Source: Helicobacter sp. NHP19-003 (GTDB taxonomy: Bacteria; Campylobacterota; Campylobacteria; Campylobacterales; Helicobacteraceae). From it: a DNA stretch of 64,000 nucleotides. The stretch covers positions 1,054,001-1,118,000 of the forward strand of contig NZ_AP024814.1 in NCBI RefSeq assembly GCF_019703305.1. The letters run 5' to 3'. The notes beneath the pieces are model-generated. The model was not told the origin of the DNA and searched no databases. It was given only the letters and a program-made list of their open reading frames with translations. Position 1 is the first letter of the stretch, and each line of letters begins with the position of its first letter. Shown piece by piece: positions 57,112 through 64,000 of the stretch. Position numbers and translations under genes: made by a program.

Positions 57112-58920
57112 CTACTTCTTTAAATTAATCGCTTCTTTGACTAAATCATCGCCTGTGGTGAAGGCCTTAGCGTTCATGGAGTAGCCCCTCTGCATTAAAA
57201 TCAAATTCGTTAAAGACCGCCCCGCATTGACATTGCTGGTTTCTAGGTACTTGTGCATGATCTTGCCAAATTTGAGCTTGCCATCATCGCGATCCCAACC
57301 TAAAATGGGATTCCCGCTTAAAGGGGCGGTACGCCCATCCCTAGTGGCGTTTGTGATGTCAAATAAATTGCTCCCCACTTTACGCAAACCCTGATCGTTT
57401 GTAAAGGCGGCGATGCCCACCCGCCCCATCGTTTCGATCGCCCCATTGCTAAAAGCTAAATGGATCACCCCGTCATCGTCTATACGCATGTTTTGGAGTA
57501 TGCCCTTAGGCTTGCCGTCTTGGGAGATTTGGTAGATTTTAGAATCTTCGTAAGGCACATCGCTGGACTGGTAGTCATCGCTCTTGGCGAGGTTGTAGGT
57601 CAAAGGCGTGCCCTTAAAATTTAGGGTAACCGGCTTGGCTTGCATTTTGCCGTCTTTGTCAAAGGTGATCGTTTGGCGTACGCCTTGTGGGGTGATGGGG
57701 AGTTTTGAGCGCATTTCTAAAATCGAACTCTCCACATCCCATTTCTCTATCGTGGGCGGGTTTGCCATCGGGTCTTTGGAGTTGGTCATGAAGAAGTCGC
57801 TCTTGAGCAAGTATTTATCCCCGCCCTTGTCGTAAATCTCGGCTGTGGTGCTGTAAAAGGGGATTCTGATCCCCACAGAGTCGCGGGTTTCACCTTTTTT
57901 AAGAATCATCCCGCTTGCCGTCCAACCCAGCTTTTCTGCCATCGGCCCGCCGATAAACAGCGTAGCCTCTGGGTCTGTGGGGTTTTTGATCTGCAACATG
58001 AGGGGGGATTTGAGTTGATCGGGCTTGCTCTTGGCGATCGTTAAATCCAAATGGGCTTTGGTTTTTAAGAGATTTTTTAAATCTCCCAAAGTGTGGAACT
58101 CGTTTTTCTCAGGTCCGCCCGTGCCGTATTTAAAAGTCAAATCCTGCGCCATGTCGCCCTTCACCATCATGATCTCTAAATTGCGGTGCATGGCTAGGTC
58201 CAGCGGCTCGTTGTCGTCATTGGCTAGGGCATTGGCATCTTGGTTTAAAAACCGCTCATTGATGATCTCGCCATCTTTGTCTAAAAAATACTCTTCAGCG
58301 GGGCGGACATGGTTTTTGGCATTCAAATTGATGCTCATGTCCACTTTCGTGGTCAGCACAGGCTGGTATTGCACATCTCGGGGCAAGTACAAGGTGCTGA
58401 GCTTCCCGCTCTTTAAAATCTTGGCCTCTTCATCGGGGTTGCCTGCCACCAACACCCCATTTTTGATCTTATGCAAATCCACGCCATAGACATAGTAGCC
58501 ATGCGTGTTGACGATGTAGCCATCCGCATCCCTTAAGAAGTTGCCATCCCGGGTGAAAAAATTCTCCTGCGCCTGCTTGTAGCCGTCTTTGTTGATCTCC
58601 ATGCTCCCGTTTTTGTTTGGGCCCACAATGAACCACCCGCTCCCCTGGTAGGCCATGTTAAAGTCCGAATCACTCGGCATATACTCGCCATCTTTATCCG
58701 AAAGGGCGTTGCTGCCCTTGGTAACCCCAAAGTTGCGATCGTCAGCCGTAACATTGGTCCCCCCCAAAGTGTCTAAATGGGCGGAGAAAAGGGATTTAAA
58801 TTCGGGGATGTTCTCTCTGTAGCCCACCGTGTTGATGTTGGCGATGTTGTTAGACAAGCTGTCTATGCCAAATTGGTGTGTCTTGATGCCTGAATAGGCG
58901 TTGAGTAAGGTGTCGTTCAT
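57112..58920 (-). CDS. flgE: Flagellar hook protein FlgE
   Basis: 602 aa. N-terminal flagellar rod/hook motif LLNAYSGIKTHQFGIDSLSN then NIANINTVGYRE, central FlgE domains, and C-terminal SNVNAGRSLTNLILMQRGYS then MNAKAFTTGDDLV. Corresponds to the H. pylori flgE copy next to flgD. It overlaps the flgD stop by 4 nt (ATG within TGCATGA-type junction), so the pair is coupled. Confidence 0.95.
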   Translation of the reverse strand: MNDTLLNAYSGIKTHQFGIDSLSNNIANINTVGYRENIPEFKSLFSAHLDTLGGTNVTADDRNFGVTKGSNALSDKDGEYMPSDSDFNMAYQGSGWFIVGPNKNGSMEINKDGYKQAQENFFTRDGNFLRDADGYIVNTHGYYVYGVDLHKIKNGVLVAGNPDEEAKILKSGKLSTLYLPRDVQYQPVLTTKVDMSINLNAKNHVRPAEEYFLDKDGEIINERFLNQDANALANDDNEPLDLAMHRNLEIMMVKGDMAQDLTFKYGTGGPEKNEFHTLGDLKNLLKTKAHLDLTIAKSKPDQLKSPLMLQIKNPTDPEATLFIGGPMAEKLGWTASGMILKKGETRDSVGIRIPFYSTTAEIYDKGGDKYLLKSDFFMTNSKDPMANPPTIEKWDVESSILEMRSKLPITPQGVRQTITFDKDGKMQAKPVTLNFKGTPLTYNLAKSDDYQSSDVPYEDSKIYQISQDGKPKGILQNMRIDDDGVIHLAFSNGAIETMGRVGIAAFTNDQGLRKVGSNLFDITNATRDGRTAPLSGNPILGWDRDDGKLKFGKIMHKYLETSNVNAGRSLTNLILMQRGYSMNAKAFTTGDDLVKEAINLKK

Positions 58921-60329
58921 GCAAAACTCTTAGAAGTGGGGTTGGTGTGCGTGCTGGCTTGCTCTAGGGGATTAGGGCGGTGTGGCACCTGTGCTACGCT
59001 AGCGTGAGGGGCTGTGCTAGCATGTGGGGTTGGCGTAGCGTGTGAGGCTGTGCTGGCGGTGTTGGTGTGGTTAAAGTCCTGCATAGGGCGGGAGTTTTGT
59101 GTAGCGCGGGCTGTGGGGCTGGTGTGGCTTTGCGGGTTAAAAGCATTTGTGTGGGGCGTGGCGTTTAATCCGCTGGCGTGGTTTGGAGTTTGCTCTAGCG
59201 GATTGTTGGTGCGGGCTAAACTTGGGCTTGGCGGGTTGTGGGCGAGACTAGCGTGGCTAGGCTGACTTAGGGGGCTGTGGCTAGGGTTGTGGGCTTGGGA
59301 GCTGTGGGGCATGGCATTTAAGCCATTTTGGGCGTGGGCTGGGTTTGTGGGCTTAACGCCTTGGGCAGTGCCGGCGTGGCTGGCTGTGGGGATTTTGGCT
59401 AGGCTAGGGGTGTTGTTAGGATTCGTGGGCTTAGCCACTTGTGCGGGGGCTTGGGGCTTGGGGGGATTTTGGGGGATAAAATGCACGGCGTTTTCTCGCT
59501 GTTCTTTTTCTTGTCTTGTAGTGTTTCTATCGTAAAACTCTAGTGCGCTATCCATCGGCAAGATCATTTCACCCATGCGCAACATCGGCTTACCCTTTTC
59601 AAACACCACGCTTTGCACTTCACCCCGCCCGATACGGGTGTGTAAATATTTGTTGCTCTTGGGGTCTAAATTGTACTCGGCAAAGACCTCATAAGTGCCC
59701 GGGGCCACGGGCTTGCCCTGATCATTCAAGCCGTCCCACTCAAAGCGCACATACCCCCCCTCTCCTTCCTTGCTTTTGAGCGAAAGGGTGCGGACCAATT
59801 GTTTGTCCTTGTCAAAGATTTGCACCCCTGTGTTGCCCTCGCTGTTTTTAATGGGCTCGTCAAAGTAGAGCGAAAACTCCACCTTGCCCTTAGTAACATT
59901 GATTCCCTTGACATCGGTTTCAGCGATTTTGCCGATCATAGACACGCTGTTTAAACCGCTCGCCTGCGTCATCGCTAAATTGCTCTTGAGCGTGTTATCC
60001 ACGCCCTGATCCAAGTGGTCTAAGGTTTCTTTCAGCTTGCCTTGAAAGTCTTTTAAGGATTTGTTGGTGTCCCTTGTGGATTGCATGGCATCAGCGACCT
60101 CCTTCATCGCCTTTTTGTTCTCCTCTTGCATTTCCACTTGCGAGAGTTGGGCGGTTTGGCTGATGATCTTATCCGTTTCCATCGGGGCGGTCGGGTCTTG
60201 GTTTTTAAGTTGCTCTAAGAAAAGCTTCATGAACGCATCTTTGTCTAAACCATTAGCGATTTTAGGTTCGTGCTTTTTTTTCTCCATCGCCGCCTTTTGC
60301 CCCGTAACTTCGGCTAAATCAATGGGCAT
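58917..60329 (-). CDS. flgD: Flagellar hook-capping protein FlgD with long C-terminal tail
   Basis: 470 aa. Residues about 25-290 are FlgD: KDAFMKLFLEQLKNQDPTAP, MSQTAQLSQVEMQEE-like ISQTAQLSQVEMQ, TOMB/FlgD-Ig region with FEWDGLNDQGKPVAPGTYEV. The last 180 residues are low complexity, made of Ala, His, Asn, Pro, Ser and Thr (NPSHSPLSQPSHASLAHNP and similar), much beyond a normal FlgD. It caps the growing hook. The tail may be a secretion-related or FliK-like disordered region, but this is a guess. GGGAGG precedes the ATG. fliK is not adjacent in this window. Confidence 0.9.
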   Translation of the reverse strand: MPIDLAEVTGQKAAMEKKKHEPKIANGLDKDAFMKLFLEQLKNQDPTAPMETDKIISQTAQLSQVEMQEENKKAMKEVADAMQSTRDTNKSLKDFQGKLKETLDHLDQGVDNTLKSNLAMTQASGLNSVSMIGKIAETDVKGINVTKGKVEFSLYFDEPIKNSEGNTGVQIFDKDKQLVRTLSLKSKEGEGGYVRFEWDGLNDQGKPVAPGTYEVFAEYNLDPKSNKYLHTRIGRGEVQSVVFEKGKPMLRMGEMILPMDSALEFYDRNTTRQEKEQRENAVHFIPQNPPKPQAPAQVAKPTNPNNTPSLAKIPTASHAGTAQGVKPTNPAHAQNGLNAMPHSSQAHNPSHSPLSQPSHASLAHNPPSPSLARTNNPLEQTPNHASGLNATPHTNAFNPQSHTSPTARATQNSRPMQDFNHTNTASTASHATPTPHASTAPHASVAQVPHRPNPLEQASTHTNPTSKSFA

Positions 60330-60362
60330 GCCATCCTCCCAAATTTAAGGATTCTAGCCCCC

Positions 60363-60368
60363 ATTATA
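60363..60368 (-). promoter_or_regulatory. Likely -10 element of the flgD-flgE operon
   Basis: TATAAT on the minus strand 34 nt before the flgD ATG. No sigma-54 GG-N10-GC element was seen by eye in the short divergent region to the glycosyltransferase gene, so vegetative transcription is suggested. Confidence 0.45.
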
Positions 60369-60476
60369 CACCACAAACCCTAAACCTTAAGGCATATCCA
60401 AAGAAAAATCCCCGTGTATTTTTGTTCCATTTTTCTTTATAATGGCAACCTTAAACCACCATAAAGGCAAAACATT

Positions 60477-61781
60477 TTGATTCTTTACGCCACAGAGCAA
60501 TACTACCCCTTGCAAACGGGGCTGGCTAGTGCCGATTACGGGCTCACTTACGCTTTAGCCAAAGCGGGGCACAAAGTCTATTGCATCACCAGCAACACTT
60601 ACGCCAACAAGCCCCTAAACAGAAGCGGGAAGACGCATAAAGTCAAAAGCGGTTCTTTAGAACGCATGGCGATAGAAATTGCCCCGAATTTATTTGTCCT
60701 CGAGTTTGCGATTTACCCGGGCAACCCGCATTGCCAAATGTGGCAAGGGGAAGTGCAAGCTTACCAAGACTTTGTGAAAAACTTTGCGTGCGATTTGTCC
60801 ATCACCTCAGCGATTTTGACATGGACAAGCGATTATGTCCTTGACTTGCTCCCCACCCTCCAAGCCAAGAGGAAAGTTTTAAGATTGCATGGCGAGTGGG
60901 CTCTCATGCACGGCACCCCCAAATCGCTTAAATTTGCCCTCAAAGATTGGATCAAGCGTTTATGCTACAGCCCCGAGCGTTATAAAATGGGTTCGTATGT
61001 CCCGTGGCTAAGAAGCAAGCTGAAGGCAACCCTCAAAGACTACGATTGTGTGTTTTTCTTGCACAAGCGTAGCCACGCCCACGACTACCTCAAACCCTAT
61101 TGCAAGTGCGTCAAGATGTTGCCCAATGGGGTGTTTGAAAAGGACATTTGCCCGCCCAAAACCCTTGAAGCCGCGCTAAAATCCACAATCCACAATCCAC
61201 AATCCACAATCCACAATCCACAATCCACAATCCACAATCCACAATCCACAACCGCTAGTCTTTTAAACTCCCCCTACTTACTCAATGTTTCTAACTACTA
61301 CAAAGAAAAGGGACAGGACTTTGTGCTTCAAGGCTACTATTTAAGCCAAACACAAATCCCCCTAGTCTTTGTCGGCGCACTAGAGCAAGGGACAACCTTA
61401 AGCGATTTAAAGCAACTCAAAGCCCAGCTAGACCACACACACGGGAGTAAAGAGGTGTATTTTCTCTGCCAAGTGGACAGGGGAGGCGTGTTAGAACTCT
61501 TTAAAAACGCCACACTATTTTTGCACGCTAGTCATGAAGAGTGCTTCCCGATGGTGATTTTAGAGAGCATGCAATTTGGCGTGCCCTTCCTTTGCACCGA
61601 TGTGGGCAATGTGCGAGACTTGTGTGCCCAATTGATCGTGCGCACCCCCCAAGAAATGGCAGAAAAAATAGACACACTGCTAGGCGACCCCGACCACTAC
61701 AACGCCACCGCAAAAGAGTTGCATCAAACCATCCAAGAGTACACCTACGAGCGCATCATTGAACGGCTTTTTGAAGTGTAG
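60477..61781 (+). CDS. Glycosyltransferase (GT4-like) with phase-variable repeat
   Basis: 434 aa, TTG start after AAAGG. N-terminal Rossmann part LILYATEQYYPLQTGLAS-like opening, DYGLTYALAKAGHKVYCITS, RLHGEWALMHGTPKSL. The C-terminal GT-B donor domain has FLHASHEECFPMVILESMQF and GVPFLCTDVGNV, the E-x7-E-type region of GT4 enzymes. Residues 235-258 are repeats of STIHNPQ encoded by ten 7-bp units, located in the linker between the two domains. Because 7 is not a multiple of 3, gain or loss of one unit breaks the frame. In this sequence it is ON. Probably modifies LPS or a surface glycan. Confidence 0.9.
   Translation: MILYATEQYYPLQTGLASADYGLTYALAKAGHKVYCITSNTYANKPLNRSGKTHKVKSGSLERMAIEIAPNLFVLEFAIYPGNPHCQMWQGEVQAYQDFVKNFACDLSITSAILTWTSDYVLDLLPTLQAKRKVLRLHGEWALMHGTPKSLKFALKDWIKRLCYSPERYKMGSYVPWLRSKLKATLKDYDCVFFLHKRSHAHDYLKPYCKCVKMLPNGVFEKDICPPKTLEAALKSTIHNPQSTIHNPQSTIHNPQSTTASLLNSPYLLNVSNYYKEKGQDFVLQGYYLSQTQIPLVFVGALEQGTTLSDLKQLKAQLDHTHGSKEVYFLCQVDRGGVLELFKNATLFLHASHEECFPMVILESMQFGVPFLCTDVGNVRDLCAQLIVRTPQEMAEKIDTLLGDPDHYNATAKELHQTIQEYTYERIIERLFEV
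61180..61249 (+). repeat. Ten tandem heptanucleotide repeats AATCCAC
   Basis: Ten perfect copies of AATCCAC fill 61180-61249 (70 bp) inside the glycosyltransferase gene, giving three frames that repeat every 21 bp (seven codons, STIHNPQ). This is the classical form of a slipped-strand contingency locus. Confidence 0.97.
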
Positions 61782-61852
61782 GCAAAGGGGGCTTAAGCCC
61801 CACCCTTAAAACTTTAGCTAAAATCTGCATTTTTATCATTGCAGGGGTGTTT

Positions 61853-62782
61853 ATGTCTTTAAAATATGTCAATGGCGGGCTGATGAAAGCAAATGCTAAA
61901 AACCACCTAGATGCTTACTACACCAAACCCGCCATCGCCAAAGAGCTTTTTAACACCACTAAAGAGGTTATCGCCCAATACGAAAACCTAGACAAATACA
62001 CTTGGCTAGAGCCCAGCGTGGGGGAGGGGTGTTTTTACGATCTCTTACCCGAAACTAAAATCGGGATCGACATCAACCCCACTAAAGAGGGCGTGATTCA
62101 AGCTAACTTTTTAGAGTGGGAGCTCCCAAAAAAGCCCCTAATTGTGATCGGCAATCCGCCCTTTGGGCATCGGGGAGTTTTGGCTTTGGAGTTCATCAAG
62201 CACGCTCAAAGTGCGGAGTTTGTGGCCTTTATCTTGCCCATGTTTTTTGCCAGTCTAGGCAAGGGGTCGGTGCGCTATCGGGTGCCAAATTTGCATTTAT
62301 TGCACGAGCAACCCCTACCTAAAAACTCTTTTTACCTAGCCAATGGCAAAGAAAAGGACATCAGCTGTGTGTTCCAAATTTGGAGCAAGAATCACAAAAA
62401 CCCCACCAGCGAGTTTAATTGGTACCGCCACAAGCAAGGCGAACCCTTTAGCCATTTATTAAAAGTCATCACTGTGTCCTTAGCCAAGAATAGAGAATGC
62501 GGCAAGACATGGATTTTTGAGAAAAAAGCCAATTTTTATCTCTCTAGCACCTTTTTTAAACAAACCGCCGTCGTGCCTGAGTTTGCGCAAGTGAATTACA
62601 AAAGCGGAATCGCCATTATTTATCACGAAAACGCCCCTAAAGACAAGTTAGACAAACTCTTTTTAAACGCGAATTGGTGTCAATACAGCTCTCTAGCCAC
62701 AAATGGTTGCCGCCACATTGGCAAATCGCACATTTACCAACTTTTAAAAGATGGGGGGTTTAGTGAAAATGACCATGCATGA
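61853..62782 (+). CDS. Type II adenine-specific DNA methyltransferase
   Basis: 309 aa. AdoMet motif I as EPSVGEG (53-59) precedes the catalytic NPPF (101-104), the motif order and NPPF of N6-adenine methyltransferases. KTNHLDAYYTKPAIAKEL-like opening (AYYTKP) is common in such enzymes. The target region is in the C-terminal part. The ATG at 61853 follows AGGGG. A GTG two codons earlier overlaps that site. It overlaps the restriction gene, forming an R-M pair. Specificity not readable. Confidence 0.88.
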   Translation: MSLKYVNGGLMKANAKNHLDAYYTKPAIAKELFNTTKEVIAQYENLDKYTWLEPSVGEGCFYDLLPETKIGIDINPTKEGVIQANFLEWELPKKPLIVIGNPPFGHRGVLALEFIKHAQSAEFVAFILPMFFASLGKGSVRYRVPNLHLLHEQPLPKNSFYLANGKEKDISCVFQIWSKNHKNPTSEFNWYRHKQGEPFSHLLKVITVSLAKNRECGKTWIFEKKANFYLSSTFFKQTAVVPEFAQVNYKSGIAIIYHENAPKDKLDKLFLNANWCQYSSLATNGCRHIGKSHIYQLLKDGGFSENDHA

Positions 62783-63329
62783 GATTTTATCAACACTCAT
62801 AGAGCGCAAATATGAAGAGATTAAGAAAAAACAGCAAACGGGCATGTTTGAAAAGATTTTTGCTTTTGAAGCAAACGCCATAGGGCAGATTGGGGAGGCG
62901 TTTGTGAAAGAAGTTTTTAAAGCCTTTAGCTTGCCTTTAGATTCAAATAAAGAAGTGATCCACGATGAATACGATTTGCTCTCACAAGGCAAAAAGATAG
63001 AGATCAAAACGGCTAGAAAAGGTTTAAAAAACGACACATTTCAATTTAATGGGATCAACCCTAAATACAATTACGATTACATTATCCTATTGGGCATCAC
63101 AGCCAACGATTTGCTTTACTACATCATTGACAAAAAGCAAGACCACAGCTACAAGCACAAAGAACGCAAGGACACAATCCGCATCAATGGTAAAGAAAAG
63201 AAATTGGTGGCAATGAACCCGGGCAATCAAGCCAACTACAAACTCACCCTATCTTTAAAGGAATTAAAACCCATTGCAGGATTTGCAGAGGAGCTGACAA
63301 AGATTTTTGGGGGTGGCAATCATGATTAA
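62751..63329 (+). CDS. Type II restriction endonuclease, PD-(D/E)XK fold
   Basis: 192 aa. Helical N-terminus, then GQIGEAFVKEVFKAF, and the nuclease core with Asp75 in HDEYDLLSQG and Glu84-Ile-Lys86 in KKIEIKTARKG, a PD-(D/E)XK metal site. Then NYDYIILLGITANDL. Its coding start overlaps the methyltransferase end. Possible starts are ATG 62751, GTG 62763, ATG 62769 and ATG 62775. I give the longest, but 62769 is equally likely. It protects against foreign DNA lacking the partner methylation. Confidence 0.85.
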   Translation: MGGLVKMTMHEILSTLIERKYEEIKKKQQTGMFEKIFAFEANAIGQIGEAFVKEVFKAFSLPLDSNKEVIHDEYDLLSQGKKIEIKTARKGLKNDTFQFNGINPKYNYDYIILLGITANDLLYYIIDKKQDHSYKHKERKDTIRINGKEKKLVAMNPGNQANYKLTLSLKELKPIAGFAEELTKIFGGGNHD

Positions 63330-63335
63330 ACATTG

Positions 63336-64000
63336 TGTGCTACAATCCCCCTTCATTCCAAACAAAAGGACAAACCACACTTTCCACTTTCAGCAAAGCT
63401 TTAGAAAATGCCTACCACCAAAGCACAGAGGACGACACAGAGTTAGAAAACGCTTTAGCGCAATTTAAAAAATGCAAAGTCAAAACAAACGCGGCGTTAA
63501 ATGCCCTCAACTCTGCCACAGCAAGCCCCCAAGCTTTAGAACAAGCCAATAACTTAGCTAAATCTTTAGAGGATTTAGAAGTGTTGTTAAACGCTTTGCA
63601 AGAAAGCCACACAGATTTATTGCAAGGCACAAACTCTAGCCAAAACCCTAACCCCACACAAGCCACAAATGCGGACGCGTTGCGTCCTTCCCCAAACACC
63701 ACAGCCCTTGAAGTCAAGCCCCTATGGAAATACGGCGCAAACACTTTGCAAGCCTTTAAAGATTACATGCAAGCCAAAGACACCGGTAGTGCTAGCGCGT
63801 GGCTAGAGCTAGGCAAAATGGCGGTGGAGGGGATTGTGTTATACCCGGATAACAACACAGCCATGCGTTGTTTTCAAAAGGCCATAGAATTAGGCTCCGT
63901 GCAAGCGATGGTGGAGCTGGGTAAGGTGTATATGGAAAATAGGGACACACAAATTACAGAGTATGGGAGTGGGGAGGCATTGAGTGGGGAGGAGGTCATT
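63336..64000 (+). CDS. Sel1/TPR-like protein, partial (runs off window)
   Basis: An open frame begins right after the restriction gene stop (same frame) and continues past 64000. It reads KALENAYHQSTEDDTELENA and ALNALNSATASPQALEQANN (coiled-coil-like), a Ser/Thr/Asn linker, then ASAWLELGKMAVEGIVLYPD and MRCFQKAIELGSVQAMVELG, which are Sel1-like repeats. No ATG fits: the only early standard start is GTG 63336, while AAAGGA at 63364-63369 is followed by no start codon at normal distance. Start therefore unresolved, and an upstream mutation is possible. Function unknown. Confidence 0.65.

Noticed and set aside
61180-61249. CRISPR-like direct repeats
   Set aside because: Seven-base units with no spacers, in frame inside a glycosyltransferase gene.

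Overview
The window is chromosomal DNA of a gastric, non-pylori Helicobacter of the felis/bizzozeronii/heilmannii type. Most housekeeping proteins read as H. pylori orthologues: NrdA, KatA, the cbb3 oxidase, HugZ, MoeA-FliR, DsbK-like, RNase J-KdsD, FlgD-FlgE and Rep. The Hof-family outer membrane proteins are strongly expanded, and several accessory genes differ from H. pylori. Species cannot be fixed from sequence reading alone. I see no rRNA, CRISPR array, prophage or complete insertion sequence.

Layout. 0.1-6.1 kb (minus strand): nrdA, typA, katA and a small membrane protein. 6.3-7.9 kb: three tandem secreted DUF1104 proteins with His- or Cys-rich tails. 8.0-10.8 kb: a DUF285 repeat surface protein and a divergent Hop-type porin-like protein. 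10.8-15.6 kb: the ccoNOQP operon plus FixH-like and small accessory membrane proteins, one only 33 aa. 15.6-18.7 kb: recG, a lipoprotein, and an outer membrane protein that seems to start at ATT. 18.7-19.8 kb: a solitary SPPY-type DNA methyltransferase with a truncated BglII-like endonuclease. 20-25.3 kb: a Sel1-repeat protein, hugZ with a His-rich tail, rpsB-tsf-metK and tRNA-Ala. 25.3-28.5 kb: plsC, a BatD/SH3-like protein and ctpA. 28.7-38.5 kb: six consecutive Hof genes. 38.5-43.2 kb: moeA, fliR, a dsbK-like gene, nhaC and a nucleosidase-like gene. 43.3-51.1 kb: a frameshifted ksgA, rnj, msrAB, kdsD, a small gene, glmS and a GT25 glycosyltransferase. 51-60.3 kb (minus): a SIMPL protein, a PAS/MCP signalling pair, rep, a DUF262/GmrSD-like protein, flgE and flgD. 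60.5-64 kb: a GT4-like glycosyltransferase carrying ten 7-bp repeats, a type II restriction-modification pair, and the start of a Sel1-like gene that runs off the window.

Themes. (1) Surface variation: Hof array, DUF285 protein, two glycosyltransferases, a heptanucleotide contingency repeat and several homopolymer tracts. (2) Defence and epigenetics: one intact R-M pair, one methyltransferase with a broken partner, and a DUF262 protein inserted between flgE and rep. (3) Metal and oxidative-stress handling: His-rich DUF1104 proteins, His-tailed HugZ, catalase, exported MsrAB and a Dsb protein. (4) Signs of decay or unusual starts: ksgA frameshift, degraded 5' end of rnj, truncated restriction gene, ATT start.
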